Assembly (NCBI GenBank): GCA_963795825.1 | Contig: CAWCIW010000001.1 | Coordinates: forward strand, 930,001-994,000 | Length of the DNA stretch: 64,000 nucleotides | Origin: BOG-908 sp963795825 | Lineage (GTDB): Bacteria; Pseudomonadota; Alphaproteobacteria; Acetobacterales; Acetobacteraceae | Direction: 5' to 3' | Shown: in pieces, positions 36,057 through 44,629 of the stretch | Layout: the number at the start of each line of letters is the position of its first letter | Position numbering within the stretch: the stretch's first letter is position 1 | Notes under the pieces: generated by a model | The model's database searches: none | The model's input: only the letters and a program-made list of their open reading frames with translations | What the model was told of the DNA's origin: nothing | Translations under genes and position numbers: made by a program

Positions 36057-36242
36057 AAGGAAGCAAGAAAGTAGTCCTTTTTCGAGAAAAAGGACCAAAA
36101 AGCTTTTGCTCCGACGCCTGCACCATGGCCAACCCTGTTCTGCAGGCGTATTTACTTGCAGTGAGAGTGGACGCTTTTATGCAGGCGTCGGAGCAAAAGC
36201 TTTTTGGTCCTTTTTCTCGAAAAAGGACTGCTTTCTTCCTTA
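36057..36242. repeat. Paired-arm repeat, copy 14 (full, near-perfect)
   Basis: Arms at 36057-36121 and 36180-36242 are nearly perfect inverted complements over about 60 bp including the inner CCGACGCCTGCA/TGCAGGCGTCGG. Both are CGAG/GCTTTT with GTCC/GGAC stems. It sits between fmt and truA. This is the best example of the complete structure. Confidence 0.92.
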
Positions 36243-36257
36243 CCTGACTCAAACCAC

Positions 36258-37016
36258 ATGACCCGCTGGGCCCTACGCCTGGAATACGACGGCGCCCGCT
36301 TCGTCGGCTGGCAACGCCAGATCACCGGCCCCTCCATCCAATCCGCGCTCGAATCCGCCGCCGCCGGGCTGGCAAACGGCCCCGTGATGGTCACTGCCGC
36401 CGGCCGCACGGATGCCGGCGTCCACGCCACCGGCCAGGTCGTCCACCTGGACCTCGAACGCCCCATGGAACCCGCGCAGCTCCTGGCCGCGCTCAACTAC
36501 CACCTCAAACCGCACCCCATCGCCGTCCTGCAAACCGCCATCGTGCCCGACGCCTGGAGCGCCCGCTTCTCCGCCACCGGCCGCGCCTATCTCTACCGTA
36601 TCCTCAACCGCCCCGCCCGCCCCGCTTTGCTCGCCAACCGCATCTGGCACCTTCCCCGCCCCCTCGATACCGACGCGATGCAACACGCGGCCAACCACCT
36701 TCTCGGCCGGCATGACTTCACGTCGTTCCGCGCTGCCGCCTGCCAGGCCACCTCGCCGTTGCGCACGCTCGACCGCCTCGACATCGCCCGCGCCGACGCC
36801 GACGAGATACACGTCACCGCCGAAGCCCGCAGCTTCCTCCACCACCAGGTTCGCAACATGGTCGGAACACTCCGCCTGGTGGGCGAAGGCCGCTGGCACC
36901 CTGACGCCGTCGCCACCGCACTCGCCGCGCGCAACCGCGCCGCCGCTGGGCCGACCGCGCCGCCGGATGGGCTCTACCTCACCGGGGTGCGCTATTCGGA
37001 AAACCCGTTTGCCTGA
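36258..37016 (+). CDS. truA: tRNA pseudouridine(38-40) synthase TruA
   Basis: TruA converts uridines 38-40 of the anticodon arm to pseudouridine. The 252-residue protein begins MTRWALRLEYDGARFVGWQRQ. It has the catalytic GRTDAGVHATGQV with Asp52, RAYLYRIL, the FTSFRAAACQA block and HHQVRNMVGTL. The ATG at 36258 fits the family start. It follows fmt in the conserved def-fmt-truA order. Confidence 0.95.
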   Translation: MTRWALRLEYDGARFVGWQRQITGPSIQSALESAAAGLANGPVMVTAAGRTDAGVHATGQVVHLDLERPMEPAQLLAALNYHLKPHPIAVLQTAIVPDAWSARFSATGRAYLYRILNRPARPALLANRIWHLPRPLDTDAMQHAANHLLGRHDFTSFRAAACQATSPLRTLDRLDIARADADEIHVTAEARSFLHHQVRNMVGTLRLVGEGRWHPDAVATALAARNRAAAGPTAPPDGLYLTGVRYSENPFA

Positions 37017-37020
37017 CGCC

Positions 37021-37208
37021 AAGCAAGGCAGGCAGTCTCCTTCGGCAAAAAGCATCGCCGACCAAAAGAATTTTTGTCTTCTTGCTGCACGGCAGCTTAC
37101 TGCGGTTCTGCAGACATCGGTGCCGGCATAGCGGGCGCGGGCGCTGATGCATCGGGGCAGCACAAGCTTTTACTTCGTTTTCTCGAAAAAGCTGGCTTTG
37201 CTTTGCCG
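37021..37208. repeat. Paired-arm repeat, copy 15 (degenerate)
   Basis: Decayed arms at about 37021-37072 (AAGCAAGGCAGGCAGTCTCC) and 37157-37208 (CACAAGCTTTTACTTCG, then TTTTCTCGAAAAAGC) are recognisable by order and outer ends. It lies between the converging truA and emrB genes. Confidence 0.6.
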
Positions 37209-37209
37209 T

Positions 37210-38739
37210 CTAGTGGGCCGCCCCCGCCGAACCAGGCGCCATGCGCGGCAGGAACACTGCCAGCCCGGCGGCCACGAGCGACACCAGCGTTAGCGCGTAG
37301 AACAGATCGAGATAACCCAACGTTGTAGCCTGGGTCTGCACCAGACGCGATATCGCACCCAGGTTCACCCCCGCGCCGTAGCCGGTATAGGGCGTGACAT
37401 GCTCGCCGAGGCGCAAATGGTGGAATTGCTCGCGATAGGCCAGCAGCGTTGTGGTGAAGCTGATGCCCACGCTGCCGCCGAGGTTGCGCATCAGGTTTAT
37501 CAGCGCGGAGGCCTCGTTGTTGCGGTCCGGCGGCACGCCCACGAGGGCCACCGAGTTGATCGGTATGAACAGGAACGGCAGCCACATCGCCTGCAACGCG
37601 CGTATGCTGGAGATGTGCCAGAAACCCACGGTCTGCGTGAGGCCGGTGGCATACCACATGGCGGCCGCGGTGCCGGTGAACGCGATGCAGGCGAGCCATT
37701 TCGCCTGCACCACACGGCCCGTGAGTATGCCGGACATCGGCATCAACACGATCGTGACGATACCGGCGGCGCCGAGCGTCAGGCCCGCGGTGGTCGCGTC
37801 GTACCCCATCAGCTCCTGCGTCATCTGCGGCAGCAGCTGCGTGGTGGAGATCAGCACGAAGCCCAGCGCGAACATCAGGACGTTGCTGATGGCAAAAGAG
37901 GGTATGCGCAGAAGGCGGATGTTCATCACCGGCTGTTTGTGGTTCCACTCCCAGAACATCAGAGCCACCAGGCTGACCACGCAGACCGAACCCCAGAGAT
38001 TGACGAAAGGCGTGCCCCAGCCGCCTTCGCGCTCGAAGCGGTCCAGCACGATCTGCAGCGTACCGAAGCCCAGAACCACGAACAGGAAGCCCACGTAATC
38101 CACGCGCAGACCGTCCGCGAGCAGCTTGCGGCGGCGCTCCTGTGTGGCGGGGGAATCGACCACGAACAATTGCACCAGCACGAGGCTGAGCAGGCCGAAA
38201 GGCAGGTTGATCAGGAATACCCAGTGCCAGGAATACGCATCCGTGAGGTAGCCGCCGAGCACGGGCCCGATGGCGGGCGCCATCACCACGGTGAGGCCGT
38301 AGAGCGCGAACGAGGCCGCGCGCAGGCGCACGGGGAACGAGTCGGCGAAGATCGATTGCTCGACAGGCGCCAGCCCGCCGCCGCCGATGCCCTGCAACAC
38401 GCGCCACAGCAGGATTTCCGGCAGGCTGCTCGCGGTGGCGCAGAGCAGCGAGCTGACGGTGAAAAGCGCCACGCAGATCATGTAGAACCGCTTGCGGCCG
38501 ATGACGTTGGCCAGCCAGCCGCTGATCGGCACGATGATCGCGTTGCTCACCAGATAGCTGGTGATGATGTAGGTGCTCTCATCCTGGCTTGCGGCCAGGC
38601 TGCCGGCGATATGGCGCAGGCTGACGTTTGCGATGGTCGTATCCAGCACTTCCATGAAGGTGGCGATGGAGACGACGACGGCGATGAGCCAGGGGCTTCG
38701 GCCGCCGGCCGCGGAATAGGGTAGGTCGTCTTCGGCCAT
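37210..38739 (-). CDS. emrB: DHA2-family multidrug efflux permease, EmrB-like
   Basis: The 509-residue protein has 14 hydrophobic segments, as in the DHA2 drug:proton antiporters. Motifs: FMEVLDTTIANVSLRHIAG (motif D1), SGWLANVIGRKRFYM (motif A), LLWRVLQGIGGGGLAPVEQSI (motif B) and GPVLGGYLTD (motif C). It works with the membrane-fusion protein of the preceding gene and an outer-membrane channel to expel toxic compounds. The repeat copy 16 separates its start from the emrA stop. Confidence 0.9.
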   Translation of the reverse strand: MAEDDLPYSAAGGRSPWLIAVVVSIATFMEVLDTTIANVSLRHIAGSLAASQDESTYIITSYLVSNAIIVPISGWLANVIGRKRFYMICVALFTVSSLLCATASSLPEILLWRVLQGIGGGGLAPVEQSIFADSFPVRLRAASFALYGLTVVMAPAIGPVLGGYLTDAYSWHWVFLINLPFGLLSLVLVQLFVVDSPATQERRRKLLADGLRVDYVGFLFVVLGFGTLQIVLDRFEREGGWGTPFVNLWGSVCVVSLVALMFWEWNHKQPVMNIRLLRIPSFAISNVLMFALGFVLISTTQLLPQMTQELMGYDATTAGLTLGAAGIVTIVLMPMSGILTGRVVQAKWLACIAFTGTAAAMWYATGLTQTVGFWHISSIRALQAMWLPFLFIPINSVALVGVPPDRNNEASALINLMRNLGGSVGISFTTTLLAYREQFHHLRLGEHVTPYTGYGAGVNLGAISRLVQTQATTLGYLDLFYALTLVSLVAAGLAVFLPRMAPGSAGAAH

Positions 38740-38757
38740 TCTGGGCGCGCCTCTCAG

Positions 38758-38915
38758 AAGGAAGAAAGCAGTTCTTTTTTGAAAAAAAGAACCAAAAAAC
38801 TTTTATCTTCTGCGCGGGTCCGACAGCTTCATTTCAGTCGGACAAAAACGGGCACTGCAAATGCGGGGAGCAAGAGTTTTTTGCTTCTTTTTTGCAAAAA
38901 AGAAGGCCTTGCTTA
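38758..38915. repeat. Paired-arm repeat, copy 16 (full)
   Basis: The left arm (38758-38810) has a GTTC/GAAC stem with TTGAA/ACTTTT, and the right arm (38866-38915) a CTTC/GAAG stem with loop TTTTTTGCAAAAAA. The copy lies inside the emrA-emrB operon; its right end overlaps the emrA stop codon. Confidence 0.85.
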
Positions 38916-39983
38916 CTGCACCTTGATACGCGGCTCGACACTCATCCCCGGCGCCAGATGCAGCCGCGTGCAAACGCCCGGGTCGTCGAACACCAGTTTG
39001 ACCGGCAGACGCTGCACCACCTTCACGTAATTCCCGGTGGCGTTCTCCGCCGGCAGGCTGCTGAACTCCGACCCCGTGCCACGCTGCAAACTATCGACAT
39101 GCGCATCGAGCGCGTGGGCGGCGAACGCATCCACGGTGACGCGCGCCGGCTCGCCCACCTGCAGATGGGTGAGCTGGCTTTCCTTGAGGTTCGCCGTCAC
39201 CCAGCAGGCCGGCTGCACGATTGCCAGCAGGCTCTGGCCGGCGTTGACGTAATTGCCCACCTCGAGTGTGCGGCGCGCGACGAAACCGTCCGCCGGTGCG
39301 ACGATATGCGTGTAGCTGAGCTGGAGTTGGGCCTGCGCGATGTTGGACTCCGCGGTGCGCACGCCGGCGTCGGCTGCCACGATCTGCGCGCGGGCGATCG
39401 CCACCTGCGCGCGCGCGCTCGCTTCGACGCTGCGCGCCGCGTCGAGCCTGGCGCGTGCGCTGTCGCTGGTGGAGCGCGCCTGGTCGAGTGTCTGCGCAGT
39501 GATCGCCTTGGGATTTATCCTGGTATAGCGCGTGAGATCGCGTTCGCTCTGCTCGTATTCGGCCTGTTGCACGCGCACCTGGGCGGCATTTTGCGCCAGA
39601 TCCGCCTCGCGCGCGGGCAGGGTGGCGCGCGCCTGCGCCGCCTGGGCCGCGGATTGGTCGCGTTGGGCTTGCATCTGGTCCAGGCGGACTTCCATGTCGC
39701 GCGGGTCGATCTCGGCCAGGAGCTGGCCGGCGCGCACCTGCTGGTTGTCGTCCACGTTCAGCTTGACGATACGGCCGCTTATCTGCGCGGAAACCTGGGA
39801 GACGTGACCGTCGATGAAAGCGTCGTCGGTGTTTTCGTAATGCCGGGCATCGAGCCAGTAGAGGGTGCCGGCTGTCAGCAGCCCGCCCACCAGAAGCACG
39901 CCCACGAGCAGCCCGACCACGCGCCGCTTTGGTTTTGCGGCTGGCCGGTCGATGCCGATCAGTTCCGGATGCGCCTGGTCCAT
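38913..39983 (-). CDS. emrA: HlyD/EmrA-family membrane fusion protein
   Basis: The 356-residue periplasmic adaptor has an N-terminal anchor (RVVGLLVGVLLVGGLLTAGTLYWL), ENTDDAFIDGHVSQVSAQISGRI, a long alpha-helical hairpin rich in Ala/Gln/Arg, the lipoyl half YTHIVAPADGFVARRTLEVGNYV, and a beta-barrel domain. It partners with the EmrB-like permease downstream. A palindrome at 40019-40037, 36 bp upstream of the start, looks like a TetR-type operator. Confidence 0.9.
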   Translation of the reverse strand: MDQAHPELIGIDRPAAKPKRRVVGLLVGVLLVGGLLTAGTLYWLDARHYENTDDAFIDGHVSQVSAQISGRIVKLNVDDNQQVRAGQLLAEIDPRDMEVRLDQMQAQRDQSAAQAAQARATLPAREADLAQNAAQVRVQQAEYEQSERDLTRYTRINPKAITAQTLDQARSTSDSARARLDAARSVEASARAQVAIARAQIVAADAGVRTAESNIAQAQLQLSYTHIVAPADGFVARRTLEVGNYVNAGQSLLAIVQPACWVTANLKESQLTHLQVGEPARVTVDAFAAHALDAHVDSLQRGTGSEFSSLPAENATGNYVKVVQRLPVKLVFDDPGVCTRLHLAPGMSVEPRIKVQ

Positions 39984-40018
39984 GCTGAGCCGCCTGCGTT
40001 GCGTACGGCCACAGTAGC

Positions 40019-40037
40019 TGACTGAACGGTTCGGTCA
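40019..40037. promoter_or_regulatory. Palindrome upstream of emrAB, TetR-type operator candidate
   Basis: TGACTGAACGGTTCGGTCA is a 19-bp palindrome with 16 of 19 positions matching its complement. Sites of this type (TGACYGAACGGTTC) are commonly bound by TetR/AcrR-family repressors of efflux operons. It lies just upstream of emrA. No regulator gene is in the neighbourhood. Confidence 0.5.
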
Positions 40038-40088
40038 ACCGTCGGCTCGCTGCCGGCGCGCCGGTAGCGGTCCATGCTGCGCGCGGGC

Positions 40089-40613
40089 CTACTTGGCGGC
40101 GGCGGCCACCGATTTGAGGATGATCGCGCAGGCGTCCTCAAGCGACCCGAAGCCGGTCACCTTCACCCATTTGCCGGGCTCGAGATCCTTGTAGGTCTCG
40201 AAGAAATGGGTGATCTGCTGGCGGACGATTTCCGGCAGGTCCGCCATGCTTTTCACGTCGGTGTAGAGCGGGTGGACCTTGTCGTGCGGCACGCAGATGA
40301 TCTTCTCGTCCAGGCCCGCCTCGTCCGTCATGTGCAGAACGCCGATCGGGCGGCAGCGTATCACCGCGCCGGGCACGATGGCGGAGGGGACCAGGACGAG
40401 GGCGTCCATCGGGTCGCCATCGTCGGCCAGGGTGCGCGGGATGAAGCCGTAGGCGGCGGGGTAGCTCATGGGCGTGAACAGGAAGCGGTCCACCACCAGG
40501 GCGCCGGTCTTCTTGTCCACCTCGTATTTTACCGACGAGCCCTGCGGGATCTCGATCACCACGTTGATGTCGTGCGGCACGTCGCGGCCGGTCTCGGTGT
40601 CGGTTACGTTCAT
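40089..40613 (-). CDS. ppa: Inorganic pyrophosphatase (family I)
   Basis: Ppa hydrolyses pyrophosphate to drive biosynthetic reactions. The 174-residue protein has the family signature with its Asp metal ligands: DGDPMDALVL, followed by the region IICVPHDKVHPLY; earlier, VIEIPQGSSVKYEVDKKTG and PYPxxYGFIP-like MSYPAAYGFIP. Length matches family I (about 175). The ATG at 40613 has GAGG about 8 nt upstream. The G1-peptidase gene is divergent. Confidence 0.94.
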   Translation of the reverse strand: MNVTDTETGRDVPHDINVVIEIPQGSSVKYEVDKKTGALVVDRFLFTPMSYPAAYGFIPRTLADDGDPMDALVLVPSAIVPGAVIRCRPIGVLHMTDEAGLDEKIICVPHDKVHPLYTDVKSMADLPEIVRQQITHFFETYKDLEPGKWVKVTGFGSLEDACAIILKSVAAAAK

Positions 40614-40768
40614 GCTGACCTCGTTCGGGACGGAAGGGCGGGATCGATGTGGGCGGGTTACTTCAGGGCAGGGCGGTTGTCCAACGGCGGCGCGCGCGCG
40701 TGCGATTCCGGCTGACGACCGGTCGCGCTTACAATACAATCCGGCGAACCTTGATCTGGAGTTTGCCG

Positions 40769-41800
40769 GTGCGCCGTCTGTCTGCCGTTACTGGCCTGTT
40801 TGCCGCCGCGATCTGCTGCACGGCCAGCGCATGGGCGGCGCCGTTGGCGTTGTCCACGAACGTGCCAGATGTGGTCAGCTTTGCCGGGCCGCCCGCCGGC
40901 TTCGATGCGGTGCACGCCTCGGATGCGGCGCTGGACGCGTATGGGTTTCCGCCGCGGCCCGCTTTGGCCGGCGACGGCCATGCGCGCCGGGACTGGGAGC
41001 GGATGCTCAGCCACGCCCGCATACGGGTTAACCCCCAGCTTCGCATGATACCGGGGCGCGCCGGCCCGCAGCAACTCCGCACGATGGTCCGCCATGGCGC
41101 CAATACCAGTACCAATTGGACCGGGTTCACCCTCTCCAACAACATGCGGCAGCTCGGCCTCGGCTCGTTCACGCTCGTCACCGGGCAGCTCAACGTGCCG
41201 GCGGCCGAGCAGGCCTTCGGCGTATGCACGGGCGCGTGGGACTACTCGGCGGTGTGGGCGGGCCTCGACGGCGTCAACAACAACGGCGTTCTGCAGGCCG
41301 GCACGGAATCCGACGCTTATTGCTCCGGCGCCAACACGCAAACCTCCTATTATGCCTGGCTCGAGTGGTATCCCGCCGCCGGCCTGCAGATAACCAACAT
41401 GACGGTCAGCGCCGGCGATATCGTCAGCATATTCCTCTACGGCACCGGGCCCACCACCGGCGCCGTGGTGCTTATCGACGCCACCACGAACCACTATGTC
41501 TCGATGGGGATCACGGCGCCGGCCGGCACCACACTACAGGGTTCCAGCGCGGAATGGATCATGGAGCGGCCGACCTTGAAGGGGAACCAGCTCTCGACGC
41601 TGACGAACTTCGTCGCGTCCTACATGTCGAGCATGAACGCCGCTCCCCTGTTCGCACCGCAATTTCCGGCCGGCGCGCCGCCTGCCGGAACCTATTCCAG
41701 CACGGTCACGATGAACGACAGCGCGGGCGAGACCCTTGCCACGGCCACGCTGCTCGGCGCGAACGGCATGGTTTTCCAGGACACCGGCGCGGCGAAGTAG
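40769..41800 (+). CDS. Secreted glutamic endopeptidase (family G1, eqolisin type)
   Basis: G1 peptidases are acid-active endopeptidases with a Gln/Glu dyad, best known from fungi. The 343-residue protein has a signal peptide (MRRLSAVTGLFAAAICCTASAWAA), a propeptide-like segment to about residue 110, then NWTGF, WAGLDGVNNNGVLQAGTE with the likely catalytic Gln176, YYAWLEWYP and SSAEWIMERP with the likely Glu262. A beta-sandwich composition rich in Thr/Asn/Gly fits. GTG at 40769 is chosen because it begins the signal peptide and has CTGGAG about 9 nt upstream. Its probable pH optimum suits an acidophile. Confidence 0.8.
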   Translation: MRRLSAVTGLFAAAICCTASAWAAPLALSTNVPDVVSFAGPPAGFDAVHASDAALDAYGFPPRPALAGDGHARRDWERMLSHARIRVNPQLRMIPGRAGPQQLRTMVRHGANTSTNWTGFTLSNNMRQLGLGSFTLVTGQLNVPAAEQAFGVCTGAWDYSAVWAGLDGVNNNGVLQAGTESDAYCSGANTQTSYYAWLEWYPAAGLQITNMTVSAGDIVSIFLYGTGPTTGAVVLIDATTNHYVSMGITAPAGTTLQGSSAEWIMERPTLKGNQLSTLTNFVASYMSSMNAAPLFAPQFPAGAPPAGTYSSTVTMNDSAGETLATATLLGANGMVFQDTGAAK

Positions 41801-41880
41801 CTGCCGGCCAGCGCGCGCGGTTGCATCGCGGGCCGACTTGGTGTTTCTGCGGGGTCCAGGCTGTGAGGCCTTGGCCAGAG

Positions 41881-41954
41881 GCGCCTGTAGCTCAACTGGT
41901 TAGAGCGGGCCGCTCATAACGGCTAGGTTGCGGGTTCAAGTCCTGCCGGGCGCA
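41881..41954 (+). tRNA. tRNA with CAU anticodon, probably tRNA-Ile2
   Basis: All arms fold: acceptor GCGCCTG/CGGGCGC (one T-G pair), D arm GCTC/GAGC, anticodon stem GGCCG/CGGCT with loop CTCATAA, and T arm GCGGG/CCTGC. Anticodon CAU allows Met or lysidine-modified Ile. Acceptor pairs C4-G69 and C5-G68 are those used by TilS to recognise tRNA-Ile2, and the elongator Met tRNA of E. coli lacks them, so Ile2 is favoured. The 3' CCA is not encoded. Confidence 0.8.
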
Positions 41955-41989
41955 TTCGGGAACATCGAAAACGAGAGAGGCGACGTCGG

Positions 41990-42607
41990 CTAGCGCGTGC
42001 CGATGACGGCCCAGAGAGGATCGCCGCCGCCGGGCGTATGGCTGTGGCCGGCGACCGCGGTGAAACCTGCCTCCGTCATGTAGGCGGCCACCAGGCGCTG
42101 TTGGTCCGCGCCTTCCAGCATGCGCCAGATCGCCACCGCCTTGGTGGGAAAGCAGCGGTTGGAAAACGACACCACGAACGGCGCGCCTGGCCGCAGGATT
42201 CGGGCGATTTCGCGGAATACCTCCATTGGGCGCTGCAGGTATTGCACGGAGACGCAGTCCGCCGCGGCGTCGAAGCTGGCGTCGGGCAGGGGCAGGCGGG
42301 GGTCGGCGTTGAGGTCCTGCACGAACCAGCGTGTGAGGCGGGTGTTGCGCGCGAGTTCGGCCGCGTTCATGCCGTGTCCGACGACGGTGCGATAGGCGAT
42401 GTCTGGCGGGAGATGGCTGATCCAGCTGCTTTGCAGGTCCAGGATGTCGGCGCCGGCCGGCAGGGTTTCGCGGTAGAGCGCGGTGACCGCCGCGATGGCG
42501 CCATCGTCGATATGGGCGACGAAGCGCGGCTGTTCGTAGAACAGGGTGTCCGGCGAAGGGTCTGCCTTGGTGAAAGCCGCGGGATCGAGGTCTGCCACAA
42601 GTGCCAT
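41990..42607 (-). CDS. Class I SAM-dependent methyltransferase
   Basis: The 205-residue protein has a methyltransferase-like core: ADILDLQSSWISHLP in the position of motif I (the glycine-rich loop is replaced by Gln-Ser-Ser), DPRLPLPDASFDAAADCVSVQYL (motif III-like) and REIARILRPGAPFVVSFSNR (motif post-I/IV). This unusual motif I is seen in a conserved bacterial group of unknown substrate. The ATG at 42607 is chosen; further upstream the frame translates repeat copy 17. Substrate unknown. Confidence 0.65.
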   Translation of the reverse strand: MALVADLDPAAFTKADPSPDTLFYEQPRFVAHIDDGAIAAVTALYRETLPAGADILDLQSSWISHLPPDIAYRTVVGHGMNAAELARNTRLTRWFVQDLNADPRLPLPDASFDAAADCVSVQYLQRPMEVFREIARILRPGAPFVVSFSNRCFPTKAVAIWRMLEGADQQRLVAAYMTEAGFTAVAGHSHTPGGGDPLWAVIGTR

Positions 42608-42697
42608 GCAGGGAATGTCGGGCGCAGGCGCGAAAAGCAAGGCACCGTCCGCCACTACGTCAGCGTCCGAAGTAGCGCAGACCCACGTGCAGGCGGG

Positions 42698-42749
42698 GGG
42701 AGCGAAAGTTTTTTGGTCTTTCTTCTCAAAAAAGGACTGCTTGCTTCCT
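42698..42749. repeat. Paired-arm repeat, copy 17 (single right arm)
   Basis: A lone right arm (AAAGTTTTTTGGTC, then a hairpin with imperfect TCTTTCTTCTCAAAAAAGGAC) follows TGCAGGCGG, the usual right inner half-stem. It lies between the divergent methyltransferase and ettA genes. Confidence 0.78.
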
Positions 42750-42827
42750 GCCTGCGCTTCCTTGCCCCACAGGCCCACCACCTCTAGACACCACCCTCCC
42801 ACCTCTTAGCCGCCCCGGAGCCGAGCC

Positions 42828-44507
42828 ATGGCCGCATACCAATACGTATATGTCATGAAGGACCTCACGAAGTCCTACCCGGGCGGCCGCGAGGTGTTCA
42901 AAGGCATCACGCTGTCGTTCCTGCCCGGCGTGAAGATCGGCGTGCTGGGCGTGAATGGCGCCGGCAAGTCCACGCTTATGAAGATCATCGCCGGCATCGA
43001 GACGGAGTATGGCGGCGAGGCGTTCGCCGCAGAGGGCGCACGCGTGGGCTATCTCAGCCAGGAGCCGTATCTCGATCCCAGCAAGACGGTGGCGGAAAAC
43101 GTGGCCGAGGCGTTCGGGCCGTTGCAGGCGGCGCTGACCCGTTTCAACGCGATCTCCGACCGGTTCGCCGAGCCGATGGAGGATTCTGAAATGGAGTCGC
43201 TCCTGGCCGAGCAGGCGACGCTGCAGGAGAAGATCGACGCGGAGGATGGCTGGGACCTGGACCGGCGCATCGAGATCGCGCTTGACGCGCTGCGCTGCCC
43301 GCCGCCGGACGCCAACGTGGCGAAATTGTCGGGCGGCGAGCGCCGCCGCGTGGCGCTCTGCCGGCTGTTGCTGGAAAAGCCGGATCTGTTGCTGCTCGAT
43401 GAGCCAACGAACCATCTGGACGCGGAATCGGTGTCGTGGCTGGAGAAGACGCTGCGCGACTATCAAGGCACCGTCATGATCGTTACCCATGATCGGTATT
43501 TCCTCGACAACGTGACCAACTGGATTCTGGAAATCGAGCGCGGCCGCGGTTATCCGTTCGAGGGCAATTATTCGAGCTGGCTGGAACAGAAACGCAAGCG
43601 GCTGCAGCAGGAAGAAAAGGAAGAGAGCTCGCGCCAGCGCGCATTGGCCGGCGAGCTGGAATGGATACGCGCGAGCCCCAAGGCAAGGCAGACGAAGAGC
43701 AAGGCGCGTATCGCGAAATACGAGGAGATGCAGGCCAAGTCGGCGGAATTGGCCGGCAGCACGGCGGAGATCATGATCGCGCCGCCGCCGCGTCTTGGTG
43801 GTACGGTTATCGTGGCGGACCAGTTGCGCAAGGCGTATGGCAACCGGCTGCTGATCGACGATCTGAACTTCAAGCTGCCGCCTGGCGGGATCGTCGGCGT
43901 GATTGGGCCGAACGGTGCGGGCAAGACCACGCTGTTCCGCATGATAACCGGGCAGGAGGTGCCGGATTCCGGCGCGCTGAAGATCGGCGAGACGGTGAAG
44001 CTCGGTTATGTGGACCAGAGCCGCGACGATCTGGATGGCGAGAAAACCGTTTGGGAGGAGATCAGCGGCGGCACGGATGTGATCTATATCGGCAAGCGCG
44101 CGGTGCCGTCGCGAGCCTATGTGGGCGCGTTCAACTTCAAGGGTTCCGACCAGCAGAAGCGGGTGGGTATCCTTTCCGGCGGCGAGCGCAACCGGGTGCA
44201 TCTGGCGAAGATGCTGAAGACGGAAAGCAACGTCATCCTGCTCGACGAGCCGACGAACGATCTGGACGTGGACACGTTGCGGGCGCTGGAAGAGGCGATC
44301 GCGGAGTTTGCGGGCTGCTGCGTGATCATCAGCCATGACCGCTGGTTTCTGGACCGGTTGGCCACGCATATCCTGGCGTTCGAGGGGGACAGCCACGTGG
44401 AGTGGTTCGAGGGCAACTTCCAGGCCTATGAAGAGGACAAGCGACGCCGTTTGGGATCGGATGCCACCGAGCCGCACCGGATCAAGTATCGTCCTTTGGC
44501 GCGATAA
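42828..44507 (+). CDS. ettA: Energy-dependent translational throttle protein EttA
   Basis: EttA is an ABC-F protein that binds the ribosomal E site and gates elongation by ATP level. The 559-residue protein has two ATPase domains: GVNGAGKST/LSGGERRR/LLLLDEPTNHLD and GPNGAGKTT/LSGGERNR/ILLDEPTNDLD. The inter-domain linker (QKRKRLQQEEKEESSRQRAL) and the arm insertion fit EttA rather than other ABC-F proteins. It has no membrane segments. The start fits MAAYQYVYVMKDLTKSYP. Confidence 0.95.
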   Translation: MAAYQYVYVMKDLTKSYPGGREVFKGITLSFLPGVKIGVLGVNGAGKSTLMKIIAGIETEYGGEAFAAEGARVGYLSQEPYLDPSKTVAENVAEAFGPLQAALTRFNAISDRFAEPMEDSEMESLLAEQATLQEKIDAEDGWDLDRRIEIALDALRCPPPDANVAKLSGGERRRVALCRLLLEKPDLLLLDEPTNHLDAESVSWLEKTLRDYQGTVMIVTHDRYFLDNVTNWILEIERGRGYPFEGNYSSWLEQKRKRLQQEEKEESSRQRALAGELEWIRASPKARQTKSKARIAKYEEMQAKSAELAGSTAEIMIAPPPRLGGTVIVADQLRKAYGNRLLIDDLNFKLPPGGIVGVIGPNGAGKTTLFRMITGQEVPDSGALKIGETVKLGYVDQSRDDLDGEKTVWEEISGGTDVIYIGKRAVPSRAYVGAFNFKGSDQQKRVGILSGGERNRVHLAKMLKTESNVILLDEPTNDLDVDTLRALEEAIAEFAGCCVIISHDRWFLDRLATHILAFEGDSHVEWFEGNFQAYEEDKRRRLGSDATEPHRIKYRPLAR

Positions 44508-44508
44508 G

Positions 44509-44557
44509 ACAGCAAGCAGTCCTTTTTCGAGAAAAAGGACCAAAAAGCCTTTGCTCC
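44509..44557. repeat. Paired-arm repeat, copy 18 (single left arm)
   Basis: A lone CGAG-subtype arm with GTCC/GGAC stem follows the ettA stop codon; the second palindrome has one change (CAAAAAGCCTTTG). It lies upstream of the GNAT gene on the same strand. Confidence 0.82.
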
Positions 44558-44629
44558 CGTCATGCGGAGCGTGCTGGCGCACGACCGGCGATCTATCCTG
44601 TTTAACCCGCGTGGGGACGGGTTGCTAAG

